From contig CAYNRX010000038.1 in the NCBI GenBank assembly GCA_964399965.1, positions 1 to 21,444 of the forward strand: a DNA stretch of 21,444 nucleotides. Direction: 5' to 3'. Positions 8,593 to 15,061 of this stretch are shown here, one piece after another (position 1 is the stretch's first letter; each line of letters opens with the position of its first letter). A model generated the notes under the pieces. That model had not been told where the DNA came from. It ran no database searches and saw nothing but the letters and a program-made list of their open reading frames with translations. The DNA is from UBA1381 sp964399965. GTDB lineage: Bacteria > Bacillota > Clostridia > UBA1381. A program made the position numbers and the translations under genes.

Positions 8593-8751
8593 ATGGGTCT
8601 GTTCGGAGGCTGCTCCGGATCGAACGACAACTGGATCTGGGTAATAATTATCGTAGCTTTGGTACTTTGCTGCTGTGACGGCAACATTTTTGGCGGAGGA
8701 CGCAACGATTGCTGCGAGCCATGCTGCCAGCCGCCTGAAAAGTGCTGCTAA
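8593..8751 (+). CDS. Small cysteine-rich membrane protein (52 aa)
   Basis: The product starts MGLFGGCSGSNDNWIWVIII and has one membrane segment (about residues 14-27, WIWVIIIVALVLCC). Its tail is rich in cysteine, with CCC at 26-28, then CC, CC and a final KCC. Eleven of 52 residues are Cys. AAAGGA lies about 10 nt before ATG 8593, and the next stop is TAA at 8749. Similar short Gly/Cys-rich single-span proteins occur in Clostridia and are often labelled chorion-class high-cysteine proteins, with no known role. A CATACGATA sequence at 8534-8542, with AC 17 bp upstream, resembles a mother-cell (sigma-K-type) -10, so sporulation expression is possible but weakly supported. The gene is divergent from secA. 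Confidence 0.65.
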   Translation: MGLFGGCSGSNDNWIWVIIIVALVLCCCDGNIFGGGRNDCCEPCCQPPEKCC

Positions 8752-8760
8752 AAAACATAT

Positions 8761-8853
8761 GGAGCTGCTGCGTTAGGAAAACGCATGGGGCTGCTCGATT
8801 TTAAATGAAGCTGTTGCATTAAGAAAACACACGGGGCTGCTCGATTTTAGATG
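8761..8853 (+). repeat. Two tandem imperfect 46-47 bp repeats
   Basis: Units 8761-8807 and 8807-8853 match at about 40 of 47 positions, and all differences are transitions. The most conserved part is GGGGCTGCTCGATTTT (8787-8802 and 8833-8848). They lie just after the Cys-rich ORF. Each unit holds short Met-starting frames of 5-7 codons (for example MELLR, MGLLDFK, MKLLH), which I regard as chance. Confidence 0.8.
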
Positions 8854-8855
8854 CC

Positions 8856-8915
8856 GGTAGTATCAGGGCTTTATAGCCTTGATACTGCCTGCTCTAAAAA
8901 CGACAGCTTTTTTTG
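8856..8915 (+). terminator. Long hairpin with downstream T-run, possible terminator
   Basis: GGTAGTATCAGGGCT (8856-8870) pairs with AGCCTTGATACTGCC (8875-8889) over 15 bp with two G-U pairs and a TTAT loop. A seven-T run follows only 19 nt later (8908-8914), preceded by an A-run that could form a second weak hairpin. It probably ends the Cys-rich ORF transcript. The spacing is not canonical. Confidence 0.45.
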
Positions 8916-8935
8916 TGTATAATGCACCAAATATA

Positions 8936-8964
8936 TTGACTGAGCGCGTCAAATATGGTAAAAT
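8936..8964 (+). promoter_or_regulatory. Sigma-A promoter of the rloAB operon
   Basis: TTGACT (8936-8941), a 17-bp spacer, then TAAAAT (8959-8964). Transcription would start near 8971, so the whole palindromic element would be the 5' leader of rloAB. The sequence around the -10 closely matches the promoter at 14827. Confidence 0.75.
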
Positions 8965-8973
8965 TACAGTGAA

Positions 8974-9259
8974 ATATAGATAATTGCAAAACGCGACAGC
9001 GTTTTGCAATTATTCCCTTATTCTGGGGAGCTCGAGGGTAAAACCCTCGAATTTCAATCAATTTTTGACGGCTCCGCACCGCGCAAGACGGCGCGGACGG
9101 CAGCTTGCTGCCGGTTTTTGCAAAGCAAAAATGCTGAAAAAGCGTCAAAAATTGCGAAAATAAAAGTTTCAGCGGTCTTTAGACCGCCAATCAACGGAAC
9201 TTTTATTTTCTTCATTAGCCAGAAATCAATTGCGAAAGAAGTTTCGCAATTGACTATAT
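8974..9259 (+). mobile_element. MITE-like element made of nested perfect palindromes
   Basis: The ends ATATAGATAATTGCAAAAC (8974-8992) and the complement of 9241-9259 agree at 16 of 19 positions, like terminal inverted repeats. Between them lie these hairpins: 8982-9011 (13-bp arms); 9032-9050 (8 bp); an outer arm 9059-9070/9143-9154 (12 bp); inside it 9079-9096, 9098-9113 and 9115-9131; 9156-9168/9198-9210 (13 bp) enclosing 9172-9187; and 9226-9253 (12 bp, GAAG loop). No convincing coding frame is present. The left end recurs inverted at 1-77. It lies between the 8936 promoter and rloA, so it should be transcribed as leader RNA. It may be a non-autonomous transposon, a palindromic mosaic repeat, or a functional RNA. 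Confidence 0.75.
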
Positions 9260-9284
9260 AATATTTCCCGGGAGGACGATGGTC

Positions 9285-10499
9285 ATGCTTTGCCAGTTTA
9301 CATTTAAAAATTTCAAATCATACCGTGACGAGACCGTCTTTGATTTCCAGGCGGCAAAACTTGCGGAGTTTTCCGACAGCCTCATATCGGCCGGAGCCTC
9401 GCGCTCGCTTTTGCCTGTGTCTGTAATATACGGCCCCAACGGCGGCGGAAAATCAAACGTCATCGATGCCCTGTCCTCGCTCATTGCCCTGGTGATGCGG
9501 CCGGTCATAGAGTTGTCCAACCGCCCGGCGGAAAATCTCGGGATGCTCAATACCCACAAGATCCGCCCCTTTGCCTTCTCCGAGACCTCCAAAAACGAAC
9601 CGACCGTATTTTCGGTGTTTTTTATAGCCGGAGACAGCGAGTACCGTTATCTGGTCTCCATCCTCGCCGGGCGGATAATCTCCGAGGAGCTTTACCGGCG
9701 AAGATCTGTTAAGGGCGCGCGCACAACCATGGTATTTCAGCGGGAGAAGGACAACATAAAGCTCTCTCCCCTGCTCCGGAAAAATCACGTCAACACAAAC
9801 GTCAATCCCGAGCTGACTTTTTTATCGTTTCTGGCTATAAATTACCGGATAGACGTAATATCCGATGTGGCCGACTGGTTCCGCCGCTGCATATATATAA
9901 ACTATTCCTCGCCGCTTTCGGAGCTTTCCATACCCGTGGTCTCTAATGAGCAGATAAAAAAGAAAATGCTCGATTTCTTCCGCGATATGGATATTTCGAT
10001 AACCGACTACCGCGTGGAAACGGACGGCCGTACCGGCGATGTGTTCACCCAGCACAGCACTCCCGACGGGACATATGAGATAAATATGGATCAGGAATCG
10101 CAGGGAACGCAGAAAATGTTCAAATGTCTGCCGATAGTGACGCTCTCCCTTGCCGAGGGAAGGCTTTTGCTGGCCGATGAGCTGGACGCCAAGCTGCACC
10201 CCAAGCTCCTGCGCTATATTATCAGCCTTTACAAAAACCCCGACGCTAATAAAAACGGCGCGCAGCTGATGTTCACCTCCCACGACCTGACAACGATGAC
10301 CGCCGAGGTATTTCGCCGCGACGAGATATGGTTTGCCAGCAAGGATAATTCCCAATCCAGCACGATATACTCGCTCTACGACCTCAAAAACGAGGACGAC
10401 CGCCATATCTCCGCCGATTCCGAATACAACCTTGAATACCTGGAGGGCCGCTACGGCGCCGATCCCTATCTGCGCCAGATGATCAGCTGGGAGGAATGA
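9285..10499 (+). CDS. rloA: RloA/AbiL-type AAA ATPase, candidate phage-defence protein
   Basis: This 404-aa protein is a SMC/ABC-like AAA-15 family ATPase. It opens with the family N-terminus (FTFKNFKSYRDETVFDF). Walker A GPNGGGKS is at residues 50-57, an ABC-signature-like SQGTQKMF stretch lies near residue 273, Walker B LLLADELD has Asp298/Glu299, and a switch-like FTSHDLTTM follows. Together with the next gene it matches RloA/RloB, known from restriction loci and equivalent to abortive-infection AbiL pairs. ATP-driven sensing that controls a nuclease-like partner is the likely mode, inferred from relatives. I prefer ATG 9285, with GGAGG 9 nt upstream; at ATG 9279 the site would be only 3 nt away. 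The stop is 3 nt from rloB. Base composition is like its neighbours. Confidence 0.88.
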   Translation: MLCQFTFKNFKSYRDETVFDFQAAKLAEFSDSLISAGASRSLLPVSVIYGPNGGGKSNVIDALSSLIALVMRPVIELSNRPAENLGMLNTHKIRPFAFSETSKNEPTVFSVFFIAGDSEYRYLVSILAGRIISEELYRRRSVKGARTTMVFQREKDNIKLSPLLRKNHVNTNVNPELTFLSFLAINYRIDVISDVADWFRRCIYINYSSPLSELSIPVVSNEQIKKKMLDFFRDMDISITDYRVETDGRTGDVFTQHSTPDGTYEINMDQESQGTQKMFKCLPIVTLSLAEGRLLLADELDAKLHPKLLRYIISLYKNPDANKNGAQLMFTSHDLTTMTAEVFRRDEIWFASKDNSQSSTIYSLYDLKNEDDRHISADSEYNLEYLEGRYGADPYLRQMISWEE

Positions 10500-10502
10500 C
10501 AA

Positions 10503-11165
10503 ATGAGCTCTACACCTTGGCTCCGCCCGCGCAAAAGCCGCGGCATCCCGGTATCGCCGCAGTATCACCTAATAGTCACCGAGGGCACCAAAACCGAGCC
10601 TAACTATTTCCGCGGCCTGCAGCACGATATAGATACCGTTGAAAACGGCCGCTACCGGGGCAAGATACAGCTGGAAATAAAAGGCATGGGCATGAATACT
10701 CTTTCGCTGCTTAAAACAGCCGAAAACCACGTGCGCTGCAGCATCAATCCTATCCGTCACGTATGGGTAGTATTTGACAAGGATGATTTTCCCGCCGATA
10801 ACTTCGACATGACCTGTAAACGCTGCCGCGAGCTTTCCAACGGCCGCATAACCTACCACGCGCTGTGGTCGAACCAGTGCATAGAGCTGTGGTTTTTACT
10901 GCATTTTACGTATTTTCAGGAGGATATCTCCCGCAAAGCATATTATTCCAAGCTCTCCGGACACTTAAAGCATCTGGGCGTCAAGCGGTATGATAAAAAT
11001 CTGCCGCATATATACGAGATCCTGAAGCCATATTTTCCCCGGGCTTCGGAAAATGCCAAAAAGCTCCAGCGGCTGCACAAAGGTCTCTTGCCCTCGCAGT
11101 CAGCACCTCAGACCATGGTATACCAGCTGTTCGATCTTTTGGCGCGGTACATAGAAAGCAAATAA
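10503..11165 (+). CDS. rloB: RloB-like protein with TOPRIM-like fold (defence partner)
   Basis: The 220-aa RloB family protein begins with a basic segment, then YHLIVTEGTKTEPNYFRGL, with Glu27 in the position of the TOPRIM acidic residue. VWVVFDKDDF follows, supplying the DxD pair Asp92/Asp94. SNQCIELWFLLHF is a family signature. The Glu + DxD arrangement is that of metal-dependent TOPRIM nucleases, so DNA or RNA cleavage is plausible but unproven for this family. GGAGG in the end of rloA lies about 8 nt before ATG 10503, and the two genes form a two-gene operon ending in a terminator. No methylase or restriction subunit is beside it in this window, so it looks like a free-standing module. 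Confidence 0.88.
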   Translation: MSSTPWLRPRKSRGIPVSPQYHLIVTEGTKTEPNYFRGLQHDIDTVENGRYRGKIQLEIKGMGMNTLSLLKTAENHVRCSINPIRHVWVVFDKDDFPADNFDMTCKRCRELSNGRITYHALWSNQCIELWFLLHFTYFQEDISRKAYYSKLSGHLKHLGVKRYDKNLPHIYEILKPYFPRASENAKKLQRLHKGLLPSQSAPQTMVYQLFDLLARYIESK

Positions 11166-11205
11166 AAAAAACGGCTGCTTTTTCAGGGGGATGCAGCCGT
11201 TTTTC
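11166..11205 (+). terminator. Intrinsic terminator of rloAB
   Basis: AAAACGGCTGC (11168-11178) pairs with GCAGCCGTTTTT (11193-11204), with a 14-nt loop and ending in a T-run, directly after the rloB stop. Confidence 0.88.
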
Positions 11206-11256
11206 GGTTATGGAACGGATCGCTTGTAAAAGCAAACCGGTACTTTAGGGGGGGTA

Positions 11257-11336
11257 GCCGGCGCCCGAAGACGCCGGCGCACCGTGGTTAGCGGTGCCAT
11301 TATGAAAAAAAAGGATGGTGTCGATTTACATCGACA
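11257..11336. other. Cluster of short palindromes between convergent genes
   Basis: Three hairpins occur in 80 bp: GCCGGCG/CGCCGGC (11257-11278), GCACCG/CGGTGC (11279-11297) and TGTCGAT/ATCGACA (11319-11336). Read on the minus strand, the last one is followed after six bases by a run of eight T, so it may serve as the htrA terminator. The GC-rich pair has no assigned role. Confidence 0.5.
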
Positions 11337-11371
11337 TAAAAGGATTATATATCAAGTATAACTAAATTGCA

Positions 11372-12601
11372 TTATTGTGTGCTTGCCGGCTGTTCGGTCA
11401 GCGTAACGTCCACTTCAATCGTGGTACCGTTTCTCGATATCTTAAATTTCATCGTATCGCCGGGCTGCTTAGCATCCCGCAGAGTGTTTATCTCCGCCAC
11501 GCTCGATACCTCTACGCCGTCAACGGCAAGTATCATATCACCTCTTTGCAGACCGGCTGCCGCCGCTCCGCTGCCAGCTTCTACGCTTTCAATGAACAGG
11601 CCATAGTCCGTGGACGCTGCGGTGATGCCCACCATCGGCCTGGTAACGTAGCCCTGCGACATAAGCGACTCAATTATCGGCTTCGCTTCGGAAATGGCTA
11701 TGGCAAAGCCCATGCCCTCAACGCCTTCCTCTGACAGCTTTACAGAGTTGATACCTATGACCTCGCCGTACTTGTTTATAAGCGCTCCGCCCGAATTACC
11801 GGAGTTTATAGCCGCATCGGTCTGGATGAGGTTATACTGGCGTCCCTCGACCGTCATTGTACGGTTGACGGCGCTTATTATACCCTGGGTGACCGTTCCG
11901 GAAAACTCCTGACCGAGAGGATTGCCTATCGCAACTGCCAGCTCGCCGACCTCTGTTGTCGTCGAATCACCGAGCGTAGCCGCTGTAAGCTGCGTGCTGC
12001 CAGCGTCTATCTTCAGCACCGCCAGGTCTGTCGTATCATCTGCACCGACTATCGTAGCTGCAAATTCCTCGCCGGTGTTAAGTATCACCGACACCTCCGA
12101 CGCACCCTCGATAACATGCTGGTTGGTGACTATATAACCATCGCTGCTGATTATTATTCCCGAACCCGAGCCCTGCTCTACGGTCTGGCCGTCAAGCGAG
12201 GGATCCTGGGAGTAGTAATACTGCCCGGTGAAAGGATTGTAGTATCTTTGCACCTGCAGCGTTGTCTTATTTATTACACCGACAACGCTGGGGCCGCACT
12301 TATCGGCTATCTCTTCGGTAGTGAGCACTCTCTTGCTGCTGGAGGTGCTGTCGTTGGCCAGAGTGGTGGCGTTTCCCGAGGAGGGACTGCCGCTGTCCGG
12401 CTGCGTGCTCTGAGCTACCGTAAGCTGCTGAGAATCCTGCTGCATATAGTACATCGTGCCGGTCATCACGCCTCCGGTCAGAAGTGATGCCGCTACGGCG
12501 GAGCTTATACAAGCCAGCCAGATCTTCGGCTTTTTCTTCTTCTCCGGCTTCTGCTGATATACTATCATGTCCGTTGTATCTGTATATGGATATTTCTTCA
12601 T
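11372..12601 (-). CDS. HtrA/DegP-family membrane-anchored serine protease with PDZ domain
   Basis: This protease handles misfolded proteins at the outer face of the membrane. The 409-aa protein has a basic cytoplasmic N-terminus (KPEKKKKPK), one membrane segment (about 28-51) and a Ser/Thr-rich linker. A trypsin-like domain follows with the triad His162 (TNQHVIEG), Asp192 (DTTDLAVLKI) and Ser270 (NSGNSGGAL). A single PDZ domain (about 322-405) contains GLFIESVEAGSGAAAAGL. This one-span, one-PDZ layout is usual for Firmicute HtrA/YyxA/YkdA proteins. ATG 12601 follows AGGAGG at 9 nt. An in-frame ATG at 12664 also has an AAAGGA site and would add 21 residues, so two starts are possible. I cannot tell which HtrA paralogue it is. 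Confidence 0.93.
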   Translation of the reverse strand: MKKYPYTDTTDMIVYQQKPEKKKKPKIWLACISSAVAASLLTGGVMTGTMYYMQQDSQQLTVAQSTQPDSGSPSSGNATTLANDSTSSSKRVLTTEEIADKCGPSVVGVINKTTLQVQRYYNPFTGQYYYSQDPSLDGQTVEQGSGSGIIISSDGYIVTNQHVIEGASEVSVILNTGEEFAATIVGADDTTDLAVLKIDAGSTQLTAATLGDSTTTEVGELAVAIGNPLGQEFSGTVTQGIISAVNRTMTVEGRQYNLIQTDAAINSGNSGGALINKYGEVIGINSVKLSEEGVEGMGFAIAISEAKPIIESLMSQGYVTRPMVGITAASTDYGLFIESVEAGSGAAAAGLQRGDMILAVDGVEVSSVAEINTLRDAKQPGDTMKFKISRNGTTIEVDVTLTEQPASTQ

Positions 12602-12688
12602 GGTAATACGCCTCCTGTTATTTTCACCGTTCTCCAAGTTTGAAATATCGCAAGCTATTTTCATTTTCTATCCTTTTCTCTTGCTGTG

Positions 12689-12694
12689 ATTATA
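12689..12694 (-). promoter_or_regulatory. Putative -10 box for htrA
   Basis: A TATAAT on the minus strand, about 25 bp before the upstream start codon (12664). No convincing -35 is visible. Confidence 0.35.
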
Positions 12695-12776
12695 TAATAA
12701 ACCATAAATATAACCCTGGTATGAATTGAATTTAAACAATTATCGTTTATTTTATGAATAATTTGTAAACGAAACG

Positions 12777-13517
12777 TCAAGGTTCGGCGGCAAAGACTAT
12801 CCGGGGACTTTTTTCGTGTGCCGGCCTGCCGGAAAGCCCATCGTAGGCCGCAACCTTTCCAAAGCCCGCCCGCTTTAAAAGCAAGCAGATCTCCGCCTGC
12901 GTATAGCCGCGCTGTACGTGTCTCTCGTCAAACCGTCTCCATTTCCCCTTTTCCCGGACGAAAAACGTCAGGAGCATATCAGAGAGGGAGCCGTTTTTAT
13001 GATAGGCGTTCTCCCACACATAGAACACATCGCCCTCATCGTGCACAAACGTTTCATTTCCTATGATATGTTCCAGCTTATACGCCGTGCTGACGTCGAA
13101 TATCAGCATTCCCTCCGGATCCAAAAAACAAGTGCGTATGCGGCGGAAGATATCCTCAAGCGTTTTCGGCGCCAATATGTAGTTGAAACCGTCCACAGCG
13201 CAGATAAAGGCGTCCATCGTCCCGAAGAGGTCAAGGGCGGATAACCTCTGTTCGAGGAAGAGTATGTCAAGCCCCTCCGCCTTTTCCCGGGCGCGCATGA
13301 GCATTTCGGCCGAACCGTCCACTCCAGTCATATCATAGCCGCGCTTTGCCAGCGGTATTGTGATATTCCCCGTCCCGCAGGCCAGATCGGCGACAAGGCG
13401 GGGAGATTTGCCCCGTTCTTTAAACAGCTCCTCAATAAAATCACAGTACCGCTCATAATCGATATCGCCCCGCATAAGCCCGTCGTAGACCGCTGCCATT
13501 CCTTCATACGCGCCCAT
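12777..13517 (-). CDS. Class I SAM-dependent methyltransferase
   Basis: A stand-alone 246-aa methyltransferase of the type-11/25 fold. Motif I VADLACGTGN is at residues 42-51. The GVDGSAEML strand and loop follow, then DAFICAVDGFNYIL at the end of the cofactor-binding sheet. A YDVxxP-like start (MAAVYDGLMRGDIDYERYCDFI) is typical of small Clostridial and Bacillus methyltransferases often found beside housekeeping genes. The substrate cannot be predicted. AAGGAGG lies 7 nt before ATG 13517. It has its own promoter at 13558-13586, overlapping the end of the upstream gene, so it can be expressed apart from the DUF421 pair. Confidence 0.88.
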   Translation of the reverse strand: MGAYEGMAAVYDGLMRGDIDYERYCDFIEELFKERGKSPRLVADLACGTGNITIPLAKRGYDMTGVDGSAEMLMRAREKAEGLDILFLEQRLSALDLFGTMDAFICAVDGFNYILAPKTLEDIFRRIRTCFLDPEGMLIFDVSTAYKLEHIIGNETFVHDEGDVFYVWENAYHKNGSLSDMLLTFFVREKGKWRRFDERHVQRGYTQAEICLLLKRAGFGKVAAYDGLSGRPAHEKSPRIVFAAEP

Positions 13518-13557
13518 AAAAACGCCTCCTTCGGCAAAATTTCCTTAGATAAAACAT

Positions 13558-13586
13558 ATTATACCATACCATCGCCCTTTTGTAAA
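13558..13586 (-). promoter_or_regulatory. Promoter of the methyltransferase gene
   Basis: On the minus strand: TTTACA (13586-13581), a 17-bp spacer, then TATAAT (13563-13558) with extended TGG just before the -10. A TTTTGTAA/TTACAAAA palindrome (about 13578-13596) overlaps the -35 and the DUF4363 stop codon and could be an operator. Confidence 0.75.
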
Positions 13587-13588
13587 CC

Positions 13589-13969
13589 TTACAAAATATT
13601 TTCCCAGCACAGGCGGTAATTTTTCGGCATATGAGTAATGAGGATATCGAGCGAACGGCATTTAGCCAGGGCGTCGGCTCTTTCCCCCATATCGGCATAC
13701 TGCCCGGCCTCGGCGGCATACGTCTCTATTTTATCTATGCTGCCATGCTCCCCCATGGCCTCTAAAAGACCGCGCTTTTCGTTCACCATGCTTATAAGGC
13801 GTTCGAGCTCCCGTCCCGCCTGCTCCGTATCGCCCTTTTCCAAACATTGCACGACGGCCTCATTCTGCCCTGCCAGCTCCTCCGACACCTTTGCCATTCG
13901 CCAAAAGTAGATCTCGCTTCCCGCAATCAGCACTGTCCCTATCAAAAGAGAAATCAAAAAACTGCGCAT
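13589..13969 (-). CDS. DUF4363 family protein
   Basis: A 126-aa protein with one N-terminal membrane segment (about residues 3-22, FLISLLIGTVLIAGSEIYFW). A soluble helical part follows, rich in Glu, Ala and Arg. It lies 62 nt downstream of the DUF421 gene on the same strand. DUF4363 genes are commonly found beside DUF421 genes in Clostridia, so the two probably form one membrane complex; its function is not established. ATG 13969 has AGGAGG 7 nt upstream, which rules in this start over the in-frame ATG at 14005. The stop overlaps the promoter of the next gene. Confidence 0.85.
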   Translation of the reverse strand: MRSFLISLLIGTVLIAGSEIYFWRMAKVSEELAGQNEAVVQCLEKGDTEQAGRELERLISMVNEKRGLLEAMGEHGSIDKIETYAAEAGQYADMGERADALAKCRSLDILITHMPKNYRLCWENIL

Positions 13970-14031
13970 CGGCAATCCTCCTTGTTTTTCGCAGTCAACT
14001 GTCAAAACACACGCTGCGCTTTTTTTACCGG

Positions 14032-14703
14032 CTATTTTTTCTGCACAAAAAGCTCTCCGTTATTATCGAGCGAAGCGATAAACACCAGCCCCGGCCTGTC
14101 TATCCCCTGATTTTTAAGGCTTTCCAAAAGCCATTTTTCGGTTTTGCCGCTGCGCATAAGCTCTTTTTTGTCTATCTTTCCATCGGTGATAAGCGTGCAG
14201 GGCAGACCGCCGCGGGCAGGATTTTTTATCTTAAGATCCGCCACCGTCGCCGTACGGGCGCGATCCTTCGGTATCACGCTCAAGGCTCCGTTCGTCTCCA
14301 GCACCGCCACCTCCACATCGGCGATGTTGTAGCAGCTGTTTGCCCTCAGCTCCTCCAAAAGATCGTTTATATTGAACCTGAGCCGCTCAAGCTCATGGCG
14401 GTTTATTTTCCCGTTATAGATGATAATACTCGGCTCCCCACTGATAAGACGCCTGATGCTGCGGGATTTCAGGCTCAGATACGACATAGCCACTTCCGCC
14501 ACTATCAGCGTCAAAACCGGCACTATCCCCGACAAAAGCGGTATGTCTATCGACTGCATCGGCACCGAGGCCATATCGGAGATCATTATCGCCACCACCA
14601 GCTCCGATGGCTGCAGCTCCCCGATCTGCCGCTTCCCCATTATCCTCAGCGATAATATGACCACCGCATACAGGATAAGCGTCCTTATCATCAGTATCAG
14701 CAT
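14032..14703 (-). CDS. DUF421 (YetF/YcaP family) membrane protein
   Basis: The 223-aa protein has three N-terminal membrane segments, in the first 85 residues (MLILMIRTLILYAVVILSL; a second around LVVAIMISDMAS; a third around VPVLTLIVAEVAMSYL). RIMGKRQIGELQPSE, the family signature, lies between the first two. The C-terminal cytoplasmic part carries GEPSIIIYNGKI and AVLETNGALSVIP, typical of the YetF fold. Relatives in Bacillus and Clostridia are membrane proteins, some of them spore inner-membrane proteins that affect heat resistance. The role here is unproven. It ends in TAG, a point relevant to the amber codon at 15617. A GGGG run 8 nt upstream is a modest ribosome binding site. Confidence 0.9.
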   Translation of the reverse strand: MLILMIRTLILYAVVILSLRIMGKRQIGELQPSELVVAIMISDMASVPMQSIDIPLLSGIVPVLTLIVAEVAMSYLSLKSRSIRRLISGEPSIIIYNGKINRHELERLRFNINDLLEELRANSCYNIADVEVAVLETNGALSVIPKDRARTATVADLKIKNPARGGLPCTLITDGKIDKKELMRSGKTEKWLLESLKNQGIDRPGLVFIASLDNNGELFVQKK

Positions 14704-14826
14704 ATGCGACCCCGTCCTTTTTGCTTATTTTCCCCTTATTCTCCCCGCTCCCCGAAAAATTATCCCCCAAGGCTTGCAGAGCCTGGTTTTTATTATATTT
14801 TTAGCTGCTTTTTCCTCATAAATGTA

Positions 14827-14855
14827 TTGACTTTTAAATGGCATTATGGTAAAAT
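14827..14855 (+). promoter_or_regulatory. Sigma-A promoter of the riboswitch/surface-protein transcript
   Basis: TTGACT (14827-14832), a 17-bp spacer, TAAAAT (14850-14855), with an expected start near 14862, about 30 nt before the riboswitch. It shares TATGGTAAAATTA and AGTGAA with the promoter at 8936. Confidence 0.8.
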
Positions 14856-14892
14856 TATAGTGAAGTCATCTATATTTTACACAGACTTCTGA

Positions 14893-14964
14893 TAATGCAA
14901 AAGGCAAAGCCGCCGCGAGGCGGTGACGCAAAGCCACGGGTCTTATAGGAGACAGCCGGCTACC
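14893..14964 (+). ncRNA. Cyclic di-GMP-I (GEMM-I) riboswitch aptamer
   Basis: The conserved blocks appear in order: GGCAAAGCC; a GC stem closed by the GNRA tetraloop GCGA (14915-14918); GACGCAAAGCCACGGGTCT; and AGACAGCCGGCTACC. The first two blocks form the stem with the tetraloop that docks into its receptor. GCAAAGCC...GGTCT with the AGAC...GGCTACC return strand forms the second stem. The ligand pocket lies where the stems meet. It lies in the 5' leader of an SLH-anchored surface protein, a classic c-di-GMP-controlled target in Clostridia. Assigned by eye to the consensus. Confidence 0.9.
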
Positions 14965-15005
14965 ATACTCAGCAGTATGATCCTTTGAGGATCAGCGATC
15001 CATAC
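14964..15005 (+). promoter_or_regulatory. Overlapping alternative hairpins after the aptamer (expression platform?)
   Basis: CATACT/AGTATG (14964-14979), GATCC/GGATC (14979-14993) and GGATC/GATCC (14989-15001) share bases and cannot all form. A longer GTATG...CATAC pairing (14975-15005) competes with the first. There is no T-run, so control of message stability or translation is more likely than termination. The ribosome binding site is 45 nt further on. Confidence 0.45.
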
Positions 15006-15061
15006 GGGTCAATCTGTATATCATTAGATGGACGGAATATTTGTTTTAAGGAGGAATGGAT

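Noticed and set aside
8475..8678. 67-codon frame overlapping the Cys-rich ORF
   Set aside because: A different frame from the better supported miniprotein, without a ribosome binding site and with arbitrary composition.
8974..9259. CRISPR array
   Set aside because: The repeats are different palindromes of varied length, not one repeat with regular unique spacers, and no cas genes are nearby.
9004..9261. 85-codon open frame inside the palindromic element
   Set aside because: The sequence is dominated by inverted repeats, the frame ends at the element edge, and it lacks a ribosome binding site, so I regard it as non-coding.
12721..12776. TCGTTTA/TAAACGA inverted repeat after the methyltransferase as a terminator
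   Set aside because: Only 7 bp of AT-rich stem with a 16-nt loop and no T-run, so it is too weak to call.
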